A stretch of 53,315 nt of DNA from LiPW-15 sp964530925 (lineage in GTDB: Bacteria > Patescibacteriota > Minisyncoccia > UBA6257 > 2-01-FULL-56-20). Under the pieces are notes generated by a model. The model saw nothing but the letters and a program-made list of their open reading frames with translations, was not told where the DNA came from and did no database searches. Location of the stretch: the NCBI GenBank assembly GCA_964530925.1, contig CAZHBZ010000007.1:1-53315 (forward strand). The letters are read 5' to 3'. The translations under genes were made by a program, and so were the position numbers. Each line of letters starts with the position of its first letter. Within the stretch, counting starts at the first letter, position 1. Shown piece by piece: positions 39,561 through 47,893 of this stretch.

Positions 39561-42500
39561 ATGACTAAAAAAATCATCAATTTTAAGTCGATAGCAGTCG
39601 CTTTGGCGCTGTTTTCGCTTTTTGCGGGCCCTTTAGCCTCTTTGGCCTCCGGCGCGCAATTCAATACCGACCCCTTAGATAAACCGACTCTTAGGGTTTC
39701 AAACTATACCCAAAACCCGGGTTCCACCAATTGGTCCTCGAGTATCTCAAACGTCCATGTAGGAGATATAGTCAGTTTCGTTTTTTACTATCACAACACC
39801 GGCAATCAAACCGCGAACAATACTCGCGCCGCCATATCATTTAATTATGGTTCGGGAGTTTCCGCGGCCGGAGTCATTTCCGCCGATAATGCTCTCTCTG
39901 CTTATGGCTCGGCATCCGTTTATCCGGCCTCCGGCGAAACTATAACTTCGCTTACTTTTGATTCCGCCGAATGGTATCCGAATCAGTCTGCGAGTCCGGT
40001 CGGAGCGCAGGGTGGTCCGACTACTTTCAACTTGGGCAATATTACTCCGGGCTGGTCTAGTCAGGGGTATTTGGTCGCGCGATATAAAACCGTGGGCCAG
40101 GGACAGCCTCCGGTCGGGTCCAACGGCGCGGCTTGTCTTTCTGTAAGCGCTCCGTCGAGCGTAAATTCGGGGCAGACTTTTTCCGCGACAATAACCATGA
40201 AAAATACCGGAACCAAATCCTGGACGGCCGGCGCTTGGCCGGTGAGCGGTTATTTTTTGGGATCGCAAAATCCTCAGGACAATCAGACTTGGGGTTTGGG
40301 CCGCGTGGATTTGCCGTCTTCGCCCATAGCGCCCGGACAAACCGCTAATTTTTCTTTTACCGCCACCGCGCCGACAGTTTCTTCCGGCTCCAATAAAGCT
40401 TTTGCTTGGCAGATGGTTCAGGAGGCCGTGGAATGGTTTGGACAAACGTGTTCCAAAACTATTTACGTTAATCCGACTCAGGTTGCCAACCCGACTCTTA
40501 CGATTTCTCCGTCCTCGGCAACGGTGAATGTCGGTTCCGGCGTAAGTTTCCATGCGAATTACGATCCGGATGGAACCGGCCCGATGTCCAGCTATGAAGT
40601 GACAGCTTCTTCCGCGTGGACTTCTTCCAATAATTCTGTCGCCAATGTATCGGGAGGATATGTGACCGGAGTTTACCAGGGTTCGGCGACTATAACCGCG
40701 ACCTATAATAATCTTTCCGCTACGGCATACGTTACCGTTAATCCGGTTTATATTCCTCCGTCCGGTTCCGCTCCGGTTGTCTCAACTAATAACGCTACCG
40801 GTATCAGCCAAAATTTTGCCACCCTGAATGGTTCCGGAACGCCAAAAGGCGCCACGACTTCTTGCTGGTTTGAATATGGCTCGAATACTGGCCTCGGACA
40901 GACCATCGGCAATCAGTCCATTGGCTCCGGCAATTCCGCGGTTAGCTTGAGCTCCTATCTTTCCGGATTGTCCGCGAACACAACCTATTATTTCCGGGCC
41001 GCTTGTCAAAATTCCCACGGAACTACCCGCGGGTCTATCCTGAGCTTTAAGACTTCGAATAACCCGCCGGCCGGAAATCCTACCCTTACGGTTTCGCCGA
41101 CTTCCGGTTCTATTTCCGCTGGCCAAAATTTCAAATTCTTCGCCTTGTATGACGCGGATGGACCGCAAGGTTCTCAGTCCGCGATAGATGTCTCTTACTC
41201 CGCGTCCTGGACTTCTTCTAACAGCTCTGTGGCAAGTGTGGCCTCCGCCGGAAATATAACTGGTGTTTCAAACGGCGCTGCCGTGATATCCGCCGTTTAT
41301 TCCGGGCTGACCGCTACCGGTTCAATAAATGTTTCCGGAACTTCCGCCGGGAACGCCCCTACGGTTTCCACAAATTCCGCCACCAACATCAATCAGTCTA
41401 CGGCTACTTTGAATGGGCAGGTGAATCCGAATGGCTTTGCCACCACTTACTGGTTCGAGTATGGAACCACCCATTCTTTGGGCCAGACAACCTTTACTCA
41501 AAACGCCGGTTCCGGGACCGGAAATATTTCCGCGATTCAGAACATCTCCGGCCTTTCGCCAAATACCGCTTACTATTTCCGTCTTACCGCAGAGAATCAA
41601 TACGGCACAAGTCATGGCCAAATTCTTAGTTTTATCACTCAAAATGGGGGAGGAAGCGCTGCCACTCTTACCATCTCTCCGTCCTCGGCCACAGTGAACG
41701 TCGGTTCCGGTACTAGCTTGCGGGCTTATTACGACGCGGACGGATCCGGTTCCGGCCAACAGACGGATATCACGAACTCCGCTTTCTGGACTTCTTCCAA
41801 TAATTCTGTCGCCAATGTATCGGGAGGCTATGTGACCGGAGCCTATCAGGGTTCGGCCACCATAACCGCGACTTATTCCGGTTTGAGCGCGACTGCTTAC
41901 GTGAATGTTATTGGAGGGACCCAAGGGTCCGCTCCGATAGCTTCTACTAATGGAGCGACGAACATCGCTCAAAACTACGCGACTTTGAATGGACTTGTGA
42001 ATCCAAACAACGCCGCCACCACTTATTGGTTCGAGTATGGAACCACCTATTCTTTGGGCCAGACAGCGGGTAATCAATCCATTGGTTCTGGTAGTTCGGC
42101 GCAAAACGTTTCTTACGCCGTTTATGGATTGAACGCGAATACCACTTATTACTTTAGAGTGGTCGCGCAGAATCAATACGGAACGAACCAGGGTCAAATC
42201 TTGAGCTTTGTGACCAACGGTTCCGGCGGCTGCACTTATAACTGCGGCGGCTCAGCTCCGATAGTCACCACGAATTACGTTAGCAACTTGAACCTGAATT
42301 CGGCGACGATGAATGGGACGGTAAATCCAAATGGTTCCAATACCAATTACTGGTTTGAATACGGGCAGACTTCGTCTTTAGGACAGACTACCGGCTTCCA
42401 ATATCTTGGAAATTATTCCGGGCCGCAAAATGTTTCCGCGCAAATCTATAATCTTTTGAGCAACATGAACTACTACTATCGGGTAGTCGCTCAAAATTCT

Positions 42501-43796
42501 TACGGCACTACTTACGGGTCCGTCTATAATTTCACTACCGGCAATAACAACCAGGGGAACTGCAATTACAACGGGGGCGGTTATTATGGAAACGGCGCGC
42601 CATGTGTCGAGACTCTGACCCCGACAAATCTTGGGAATAATTACGCCACCTTCAACGCGCGGCTTTATTCGAACGGCAATGGAAGCGATTCTATTGTTGG
42701 CTGGTTCGAATACGGAATAAATTCGAATTCCCTGACTTACACCACGAATAATAGTTTTATTCCGTCTTACGCCACCAATTACAACTTTTCGAATGGCGTG
42801 ACTAATCTGACGGAGAATACCAGCTATTATGTTCGCGCGGTCGCGCGGAATAGCTACGGCACTTCTTACGGTCAAACCTATCAGTTTTCCACTACCGGAA
42901 ACGGAGGCGGGACTAATTTGCCCGCGGTCCTGACCAAACCAGCCACTTATGTGGGCCGAAACTCCGCGCTTTTAAATGGTTCGGCGAATCCGAATTCTGG
43001 AGTGGGCAATGCTTGGTTTGAATACGGCCCCACCGCCTCTCTTGGGCTCAGGACCAACATGCAGCCTGTCGGCTCCGGCAATTCTTACGTGGATACCGCT
43101 TTCGCCTTGACGAGCTTGCTTCAAAACACGACCTACTATTTCCGCATCGTGGCCCAGACCCCCGCGGGAACGAGTTACGGTTCAATCTTGCGCTTTACTA
43201 CCACCGGGGGGACCGTCGTCCCGCCGGTTAATCCTCCGATTGAGCCCCCAATAGTGGTCGGAAGTTCTTGTCTCAAGCTTTCTCCGGCAATCTATCCGTC
43301 TTCCGGAATAACCGCCGGCGATGAGGTTGTCTACACTCTTACCTATAAGAACGATTGTGGTTATGATCTCTCGAACGCCGCGCTTCAGATAGTTTTGCCC
43401 CTTGAAGCGAGCTTCTTGGCTTCCAATAATTCTTTTGCCAGCAAAAACTCCAACACGCTTTCCTATAACTTTGGTCTGGTTCAGGCCGGTTATCAGGGGG
43501 TTGTAGAAATAAGAAGTAAGATCGGCAATAACGTGGAGAAGGGCGACTCCTTGGTTTATGGCTCCACCATGAACTGGACGGATAAGAAAGGGAAGTTCCA
43601 AACGACTTCCGCCTATATCACCGCGCTTGTTGGCGCAGGAGCTGTGGCCGGACTTGCGTCGTTGCTTTCAATCTTCGGCGGTTGGGGCTGGCTCTGGCTG
43701 TTGCTCTTGCTTCTCGTAATCTTTGCCATCTATTGGCTCTTCTTCCGCAAGGAGGAAAAAACCGCGGTGCAAAAGATAGAGCAAAGCATCGCCTAA
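39561..43796 (+). CDS. Giant repeat-built surface protein, 1411 aa
   Basis: Likely cell-surface display protein. Order: signal peptide (SIAVALALFSLFAGPLASLA); a DUF11-like N-terminal domain; an NBR1-type Ig domain (MKNTGTKSWTAGAWPVSG ... WQMVQEAVEWFG); three BIG2-like domains with WTSSNNSVANVSGGYVTG, alternating with FN3-like domains; six FN3-like units in total, each with a WFEYG core and a (T)YYFRxxAQN-type strand; a second DUF11-like domain near the end (DEVVYTLTYKNDCGYDLSNA); and a C-terminal membrane helix (WLWLLLLLLVIFAIYWLFF) with a basic tail. Asn/Ser/Thr/Gly-rich composition. The repeats are diverged, so they are old. It may be a target of the GT39-like glycosyltransferase, but nothing shows that directly. 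Confidence 0.88.
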   Translation: MTKKIINFKSIAVALALFSLFAGPLASLASGAQFNTDPLDKPTLRVSNYTQNPGSTNWSSSISNVHVGDIVSFVFYYHNTGNQTANNTRAAISFNYGSGVSAAGVISADNALSAYGSASVYPASGETITSLTFDSAEWYPNQSASPVGAQGGPTTFNLGNITPGWSSQGYLVARYKTVGQGQPPVGSNGAACLSVSAPSSVNSGQTFSATITMKNTGTKSWTAGAWPVSGYFLGSQNPQDNQTWGLGRVDLPSSPIAPGQTANFSFTATAPTVSSGSNKAFAWQMVQEAVEWFGQTCSKTIYVNPTQVANPTLTISPSSATVNVGSGVSFHANYDPDGTGPMSSYEVTASSAWTSSNNSVANVSGGYVTGVYQGSATITATYNNLSATAYVTVNPVYIPPSGSAPVVSTNNATGISQNFATLNGSGTPKGATTSCWFEYGSNTGLGQTIGNQSIGSGNSAVSLSSYLSGLSANTTYYFRAACQNSHGTTRGSILSFKTSNNPPAGNPTLTVSPTSGSISAGQNFKFFALYDADGPQGSQSAIDVSYSASWTSSNSSVASVASAGNITGVSNGAAVISAVYSGLTATGSINVSGTSAGNAPTVSTNSATNINQSTATLNGQVNPNGFATTYWFEYGTTHSLGQTTFTQNAGSGTGNISAIQNISGLSPNTAYYFRLTAENQYGTSHGQILSFITQNGGGSAATLTISPSSATVNVGSGTSLRAYYDADGSGSGQQTDITNSAFWTSSNNSVANVSGGYVTGAYQGSATITATYSGLSATAYVNVIGGTQGSAPIASTNGATNIAQNYATLNGLVNPNNAATTYWFEYGTTYSLGQTAGNQSIGSGSSAQNVSYAVYGLNANTTYYFRVVAQNQYGTNQGQILSFVTNGSGGCTYNCGGSAPIVTTNYVSNLNLNSATMNGTVNPNGSNTNYWFEYGQTSSLGQTTGFQYLGNYSGPQNVSAQIYNLLSNMNYYYRVVAQNSYGTTYGSVYNFTTGNNNQGNCNYNGGGYYGNGAPCVETLTPTNLGNNYATFNARLYSNGNGSDSIVGWFEYGINSNSLTYTTNNSFIPSYATNYNFSNGVTNLTENTSYYVRAVARNSYGTSYGQTYQFSTTGNGGGTNLPAVLTKPATYVGRNSALLNGSANPNSGVGNAWFEYGPTASLGLRTNMQPVGSGNSYVDTAFALTSLLQNTTYYFRIVAQTPAGTSYGSILRFTTTGGTVVPPVNPPIEPPIVVGSSCLKLSPAIYPSSGITAGDEVVYTLTYKNDCGYDLSNAALQIVLPLEASFLASNNSFASKNSNTLSYNFGLVQAGYQGVVEIRSKIGNNVEKGDSLVYGSTMNWTDKKGKFQTTSAYITALVGAGAVAGLASLLSIFGGWGWLWLLLLLLVIFAIYWLFFRKEEKTAVQKIEQSIA

Positions 43797-43807
43797 AACC
43801 TCAAAAT

Positions 43808-43835
43808 AAAAAACATCCCAACCGGGATGTTTTTT
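43808..43835. terminator. Bidirectional terminator, giant gene and DUF1003-like gene
   Basis: AAAAAACATCCC / GGGATGTTTTTT, 12 bp, loop AACC, T-rich on both strands. Confidence 0.9.
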
Positions 43836-44341
43836 TATTTCTTGAGCGCCTCAATGTCCTTGAGCAATTTTTGGAGCTGGACCTCGATGTTTCCTAGCGC
43901 CTGATTTTGCTTTTCGTCTATTTGGTCGTCGAGAACAGCGTCTTCCTGTATCTTGTCTACGTCTTTGGAAATCTCTTCCACATCTTCTCCAATTTCCTTA
44001 ACTTCTTCTTGAACTTCCTCCACATCTTCGGAAATCTCTTCCACATCTTCGCTTATTTCTTCCACATCTTCCTGAATCTCTTCCACATCCTCCCCGACTT
44101 CTTCGATGCTTTCTGTCGCCCGATTTACCGTCATTTGGATGAATATTGAAAAATATATTGCTTCGAGCGAAACGAAGGTGGTTAGCGTCAAAAGAACCTT
44201 ATCAGCGGGAAGGCCCGCGAAAATAAGCGCGAAGGCCGCTATAAAAATAATAGTGTGTACGATAAGCGAGGGCACTGAGCCCAGCCACTTGGTGGATATG
44301 TCCGCGAATTTGGAACGATTTTCTTTGTTTGAGCGGTTCAT
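43835..44341 (-). CDS. DUF1003-like membrane protein with heptad coiled coil
   Basis: 168 residues. Two membrane helices in the N-terminal half, the second being LLTLTTFVSLEAIYFSIFIQ, close to the DUF1003 signature, then a Glu/Asp-rich stretch of seven-residue units (VEEISED, VEEIQED) at about 80-130 and a charged tail. The heptads are encoded by near-identical 21-bp tandem units (about 43970-44105), so the coiled coil can change length by slippage. The gene follows the next upstream gene by 10 nt, so both are in one operon. Function unknown. Confidence 0.75.
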   Translation of the reverse strand: MNRSNKENRSKFADISTKWLGSVPSLIVHTIIFIAAFALIFAGLPADKVLLTLTTFVSLEAIYFSIFIQMTVNRATESIEEVGEDVEEIQEDVEEISEDVEEISEDVEEVQEEVKEIGEDVEEISKDVDKIQEDAVLDDQIDEKQNQALGNIEVQLQKLLKDIEALKK

Positions 44342-44351
44342 CGGGACGTAA

Positions 44352-44666
44352 TTATACCCCGAGTACGGCTAAGATGTAAACAAGCGAAATTGCGGCGAGA
44401 AATACGGCGCTCCAGATAATCACGCCGGCGGCTTCTCGCTTTTTTCCTTCCATAAAAAGGGAAAACGGATAGCCGAATACAATTATTCCGCAGATAAGCG
44501 CCGAAGTGGAAAAGGCCAGGAGGAATATTGCCATTGCGACCATTGGCGCCGGATCCGTATCGCCGGCAAAAAAACGAAATTTCTCCGCGAGAAAAGCGAA
44601 CGCGGCTATATACAAAGCGACTCCGGCGGCTTCGGCCGCGCCTATCTTCCAAGATTTATGTTTCAT
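44352..44666 (-). CDS. Small three-helix membrane protein, 104 aa
   Basis: Not recognised. Three hydrophobic segments (about 12-30, 42-66 and 80-103) connected by short charged loops (FMEGKKREA). TAAAAT ends exactly 6 nt before the ATG, giving a leaderless start. Its product would be made together with the DUF1003-like protein that follows 10 nt later. No known motif. Confidence 0.7.
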   Translation of the reverse strand: MKHKSWKIGAAEAAGVALYIAAFAFLAEKFRFFAGDTDPAPMVAMAIFLLAFSTSALICGIIVFGYPFSLFMEGKKREAAGVIIWSAVFLAAISLVYILAVLGV

Positions 44667-44720
44667 ATTCGCATTTTATCAGATTTATTAAAATTTTGCC
44701 CGTCTTGCTATACTTAAATC

Positions 44721-45140
44721 ATGAATTGGATATTTTACGGGCTTCTTTCCGCGATTTGCGCCGCGCTGGTCGCCGTCCTGGGAAAAATTGGCATAGCTCA
44801 TCTTGATTCAGTTCTGGCTACTACGGTGAGAGGTGTGATTATGGCCGCGTTCTTGGTTTTAGCCGCTCTATTTTTGGGAAAGGCTCCGCAACTTGCCTCT
44901 ATCGACTCCCGGGCCCTTTTCTATATCGTTCTTTCCGCTATTGCCGGAGGGTTGTCATGGCTCTTTTATTTTTACGCCTTAAAAAATGGACCGGTTGGCG
45001 GGGTCGTGGCCCTGGACAGGTTGAGCTTGGCTCTAGCGGTCATCTTAGCCGCGATATTTTTGGGCGAAAAACTTTCCTGGACTATGGCTGCTGGCGTGAT
45101 CTTGATGGTCGGGGGAGCGCTGCTCATTGTCGCGAAATAA
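44721..45140 (+). CDS. EamA-type half transporter (DMT superfamily), 139 aa
   Basis: Single EamA domain of about five helices, half the length of the usual ten-helix drug/metabolite transporter. Typical motifs are LSAICAALVAVLGKIGI at the start and LSLALAVILAAIFLGEKLSW near the end. Such one-domain proteins work as dimers in some families. Substrate unknown. TATACT ends exactly 6 nt before the ATG. The next gene begins 24 nt after its stop. Confidence 0.85.
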   Translation: MNWIFYGLLSAICAALVAVLGKIGIAHLDSVLATTVRGVIMAAFLVLAALFLGKAPQLASIDSRALFYIVLSAIAGGLSWLFYFYALKNGPVGGVVALDRLSLALAVILAAIFLGEKLSWTMAAGVILMVGGALLIVAK

Positions 45141-45163
45141 TTGGTTATGTAATAATTAATCCC

Positions 45164-45529
45164 ATGGATGACATTATATTGAATAACGACGAGGATAACG
45201 CTGAGGGGTCGGTTGTCGGCGGAGAAGCGGGAGAGGAATCTCTTGAAGATGCGGATTTGTCTGCCGCCGAGGCAGAGCGGGTGGAAGACATGGACCCGGA
45301 GACTCAACTAATACTGAAATTGGATTTGGAGGGAAAGCTTAAGGCCGGGAAGAAACTTTCGGAAGAAGAGATGAAGCTCGCCGAAGAATTGATGGGCGAC
45401 GATATTTTAAAATACCTGGACGAGCACAAAAAAGAAGAAAGCCCCGCGCCAAAAAATCCGCTTCCCGAAGAGGAAGAAGAGGAGATCGAAGTCGCGATAT
45501 TGAGGAAGGTTTTGGGCGAAGAGAAATAG
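45164..45529 (+). CDS. Acidic hypothetical protein, 121 aa
   Basis: Not recognised. Start at 45164 (MDDIILNNDEDNAEGSV) is chosen because it avoids overlapping the EamA gene, which the longer frame from 44957 would; an AATAAT hexamer lies 7 nt before it. Very acidic (EEEEEE near the end, many Asp/Glu elsewhere), with helical segments (LEGKLKAGKKLSEEEMKLAE). No membrane segment. Length and composition suggest a helical, partly disordered cytoplasmic protein. The unit ends in a hairpin terminator. Confidence 0.65.
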   Translation: MDDIILNNDEDNAEGSVVGGEAGEESLEDADLSAAEAERVEDMDPETQLILKLDLEGKLKAGKKLSEEEMKLAEELMGDDILKYLDEHKKEESPAPKNPLPEEEEEEIEVAILRKVLGEEK

Positions 45530-45536
45530 TTTTCGA

Positions 45537-45562
45537 AAGCGGGCCTACAGGCTCGCTTTTTT
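45537..45562 (+). terminator. Intrinsic terminator
   Basis: AAGCGGGCC / GGCTCGCTT (one G-U pair), loop TACA, T6 tract. Confidence 0.85.
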
Positions 45563-45566
45563 GTTT

Positions 45567-46046
45567 CTATATTGTTAGAGCCTCCAGTCCTTTTTTCTTT
45601 ATCGAATATTCGTAGAGAACCAAGGCCACTATCGCTACATCGAGAGCGGTGATGGCAAAGAGGGCGAAGGACCAGGCGGAGAGCAATTGATACGCCTGAT
45701 AGAAGATAAACAATGTAAAGACGAACGCCGAGGTGGGGTAAGACCAAAGTCTTTCTTTCCAAAGCCCGCCGATTAAAAGAAGCTTTATTATCCCATGCGA
45801 AAGGAAAACAAAGGCCCAAACTCCTTCACCGGAAGCCGAAAGGTCATTTAATCCCGCGGCGACTATCTGCCAAAACCAATCTCCGGAGTTTTCTTTGAGT
45901 TTTCCCCAGAGGATTGAATTGATCAAAGAATAGATTGAGGCATGGCTCATAAATAAAAAAGCCGCGCCGGCGACAATCTCGATCGCGCCGATAACCGCTT
46001 TAAACGCGATTCCAATTTTATAGATCAGGTGATAAACGCCCTCCAT
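45567..46046 (-). CDS. DUF2127-like membrane protein
   Basis: 159 residues with four membrane helices. The pattern FLSHGIIKLLLIGGLWKERL, WSYPTSAFVF and a late ITALDVAIVALVLYEY matches DUF2127 proteins, whose function is unknown to me. It is one of several stand-alone small membrane genes in this part of the window. A TATGCT and an AAAAGG precede the ATG by about 9 and 4 nt. Ends close to the terminator of the previous plus-strand gene. Confidence 0.75.
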   Translation of the reverse strand: MEGVYHLIYKIGIAFKAVIGAIEIVAGAAFLFMSHASIYSLINSILWGKLKENSGDWFWQIVAAGLNDLSASGEGVWAFVFLSHGIIKLLLIGGLWKERLWSYPTSAFVFTLFIFYQAYQLLSAWSFALFAITALDVAIVALVLYEYSIKKKGLEALTI

Positions 46047-46072
46047 TTCCTTTTAAGCATATCACTGGCGGT

Positions 46073-46107
46073 AAAACAAAAATACCCCGAAGGGGTATTT
46101 TTGTTTT
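46073..46107 (-). terminator. Terminator of the cupin gene
   Basis: AAAACAAAAATACCCC / GGGGTATTTTTGTTTT, 16 bp, loop GAA. Confidence 0.9.
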
Positions 46108-46118
46108 GTGGAATTCGC

Positions 46119-46517
46119 TTATTCCGTAGTCTGCCCGTCAAAATCTTCTTCGCTTGCCATCGCTTCTTCTTTTGTCGCGTGTATCGTGCCGTTCTTGTGG
46201 TGGGCGGGGGAATAGATGGTGTAAAGCTTCAACTCTTCGGTTTCGGAAGTGTTGATTATGTTATGTTCCGCTCCGGCTGGAACGATAACGACCGAGCCGT
46301 CGGTAAGCGCGTACTCATTTCCGTCTATCAGAGCCTTGCCGGTCCCTTTTTCGAAGCGTAGGAATTGGTCGTTCTCCGGATGCGTTTCCATGCCGATTTC
46401 CTCTTTTGGCCCGAGGCTCATCAAAACGAGCTGGCTATGATGTCCGGTATAAAGAACTTTCCGGAAATTATTGTTTTCAAGCGTGTCTTTTTCAATATTT
46501 GAATTAAATCCTTTCAT
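46119..46517 (-). CDS. Cupin-domain protein
   Basis: 132 residues of a single small beta-barrel cupin. Motif 1 is near EEIGMETHPENDQFLRFEKG with the metal-ligand His and Glu-like residues, and motif 2 is VPAGAEHNIINTS. Such proteins bind a metal and often act as sugar-phosphate isomerases, dioxygenases or sensors; I cannot tell which. The C-terminal tail after HHKNGTIHATKEEA is acidic and resembles a family with this extension. A TATGAT-like hexamer lies about 35 nt upstream; the terminator is a 16-bp hairpin. Confidence 0.88.
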   Translation of the reverse strand: MKGFNSNIEKDTLENNNFRKVLYTGHHSQLVLMSLGPKEEIGMETHPENDQFLRFEKGTGKALIDGNEYALTDGSVVIVPAGAEHNIINTSETEELKLYTIYSPAHHKNGTIHATKEEAMASEEDFDGQTTE

Positions 46518-46588
46518 TTGTTTTTATTTTGATTGCTTGCGACTTTAGTTAATCATATCACTTTTGGCCGGCTCCGATTGATTCGTGG

Positions 46589-46834
46589 TTATTTTTCGCC
46601 GGGGAGAAGCTCGTCGAACGCTTCCGGTTGGAAGCCGACGATTATTTTCCCGTCTATGTCTATAACCGGCACGCCCATCTGGCCGCTTTTTTCCACCATT
46701 TCTCTCGCGGCCGCCATGTCGTGGCTTACGTCCACATCTTTGAATTCCTGGCCCCTGGATGCCAGATATTTTTTTGCCATTACGCAGTAAGGGCAGGTTG
46801 GGGTCGAGTATACAGTTACGTTATGTTTATTCAT
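46589..46834 (-). CDS. Glutaredoxin-like thiol-disulfide protein
   Basis: 81 residues with the thioredoxin fold and the redox motif CPYC in VYSTPTCPYCVMAKKYL, a cis-Pro loop in MGVPVIDIDG and a glutathione/NrdH-like GFQPEAFDELL. It reduces disulfides in partner proteins; with little glutathione metabolism in CPR, a thioredoxin reductase partner is possible. It overlaps the end of the ArsR gene by 8 bp, so expression should follow the ArsR operator, tying it to metal or redox stress. Confidence 0.9.
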   Translation of the reverse strand: MNKHNVTVYSTPTCPYCVMAKKYLASRGQEFKDVDVSHDMAAAREMVEKSGQMGVPVIDIDGKIIVGFQPEAFDELLPGEK

Positions 46835-47108
46835 TATTTTTATATTTACAGATTAGTTTTTTTAAGTCGTTTGTGAACGGCGAAGGTTTTATTTCGTAGC
46901 AGATCTTTTTTCCATGTCGGACCGGGCGGGTTATTCCAGCCTTGCTCATGGCTCTTAGATGGTGGGAGGTGATGGCCGGGCTGGCGCGGTCGAGTTTCGC
47001 AAGGTCGGATACGCAGATATTCTTCCGTTCAAAAAGCTCGCAAAGGATTTTGAGCCGGCTTGGTTCGCCCGCGGTTTTTATTATCTTCGCCATATCATTC
47101 AAACGCAT
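46827..47108 (-). CDS. ArsR-family winged-helix repressor
   Basis: 93 residues: helix-turn-helix in LAKLDRASPAITSHHLRAMS, the wing in RPVRHGKKICYEIKP, typical of small metal- or redox-sensing repressors. Cysteines at LCELFERKNICVSDL and KICYEI could bind metal or sense oxidation, but do not match the canonical ArsR sites exactly. A perfect 11-bp inverted repeat (47093-47120) covers the start codon and -10, so it most likely represses itself and the glutaredoxin gene behind it. TATCAT ends exactly 6 nt before the ATG. Confidence 0.9.
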   Translation of the reverse strand: MRLNDMAKIIKTAGEPSRLKILCELFERKNICVSDLAKLDRASPAITSHHLRAMSKAGITRPVRHGKKICYEIKPSPFTNDLKKLICKYKNNE

Positions 47109-47120
47109 ATTTGAATGATA
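47093..47120 (-). promoter_or_regulatory. ArsR operator overlapping -10 and start codon
   Basis: TATCATTCAAA (47093-47103) and its exact complement TTTGAATGATA (47110-47120), separated by 6 nt. The minus-strand -10 TATCAT is plus 47115-47120 and the start codon at 47106-47108 lies in the spacer. Confidence 0.88.
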
Positions 47121-47172
47121 GCGTAGGGATAAAACCGGGTCAAGAGTCGCTTTGCCGGCTTATTTTCGGAAG

Positions 47173-47520
47173 TCAGGATCTTCGCAAAAACTTAAGAAGT
47201 GTCGGGATGTGGGAATGTTCTATATCTTTAACCGCGGTAATAAGGGTGGTGTTCTTCTGGAATTTTAAGATTAACTGGCGGAGTACTTTTTTGTTGGCGG
47301 AAAGTTCCTTGGCATATTTTTTCTGGAAATCTTTAAATCGGCGTTCGGGGTCGGCATGGAACCAGCTCCTGAGTTCATTGGATGGCGTTAAGTCTTTGGC
47401 CCAAACCGTTATTTTTGCTTTTGCCTTGCTTATACCTCTCGGCCAAAGTCGATCTACCAATACGCGTTCTCCATCCGCTTTTGATGTGGGGTCGTAGACC
47501 CGCTTAACTTTGAATGTCAT
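47173..47520 (-). CDS. DUF488-family protein
   Basis: 115 residues from the ATG at 47520 (MTFKVKRVYDPTSKADG); the longer frame to 47571 would enter the next gene. The family signature VKRVYDP, DRLWPRGISK, LTPSNELRSWF and the late DIEHSHIPTLLKFL are all present. DUF488 proteins are widespread, and no function is established here. Acting as a small soluble nucleotide- or RNA-binding protein is speculation. No Shine-Dalgarno site is seen. Confidence 0.9.
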   Translation of the reverse strand: MTFKVKRVYDPTSKADGERVLVDRLWPRGISKAKAKITVWAKDLTPSNELRSWFHADPERRFKDFQKKYAKELSANKKVLRQLILKFQKNTTLITAVKDIEHSHIPTLLKFLRRS

Positions 47521-47567
47521 AGATTTATTGACGCACAATAGTTGGCTTTTTAGCTTTTGCCCCCTCT

Positions 47568-47888
47568 TCAAACTTTTGGAAGATATTTCCTACTCAAGAA
47601 AAGAGCGCCGATTACTATAGCAGGAAGAGATACGATTACCGATTCAAAATCGGATAGAGCGAACAAGAGAACTCCGGCCGAGAGGAATAACCAACCCCCG
47701 AGAACCTCGTTTTTCCAGGAGAGAATAACTATTCCGAGAAGTAGAAGGGATGGCAGGAGGTGCATGAGGAGCGGGAGAGCGATCGCCCAGCCGCTGTATT
47801 CGGAAAATACGTCGAGCGAGAACACGGATATAAAAAGAACGAATCCGATGCCTAAGATTCTTGGCAGCCAATAAAGAATTTTATTCAT
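47568..47888 (-). CDS. Small membrane protein, DUF7670-like
   Basis: 106 residues from the ATG at 47888 (MNKILYWLPRILGIGF); the longer frame to 47981 overlaps the upstream gene. Three to four membrane helices, with ILYWLPRILGIGFVLFISVF and LLMHLLPSLLLLGIVILSW matching a small uncharacterised family I associate with DUF7670. It is packed within 5 nt of the previous gene's stop and is probably co-transcribed with it; a TATAAT lies just before the start and may add expression. Confidence 0.7.
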   Translation of the reverse strand: MNKILYWLPRILGIGFVLFISVFSLDVFSEYSGWAIALPLLMHLLPSLLLLGIVILSWKNEVLGGWLFLSAGVLLFALSDFESVIVSLPAIVIGALFLSRKYLPKV

Positions 47889-47893
47889 GACAA

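Noticed and set aside
39837..42197. Long minus-strand frames inside the giant gene (238 and 291 aa)
   Set aside because: They lie antisense to a protein with clear repeats, signal peptide and anchor; their Ile/Arg/Ser-rich repeats merely mirror the FN3/BIG2 coding repeats.
40500..43200. Possible CRISPR-like or satellite array in the giant gene
   Set aside because: The repeats are long, diverged and in frame, coding for Ig/FN3 units; no short identical repeats with unique spacers.
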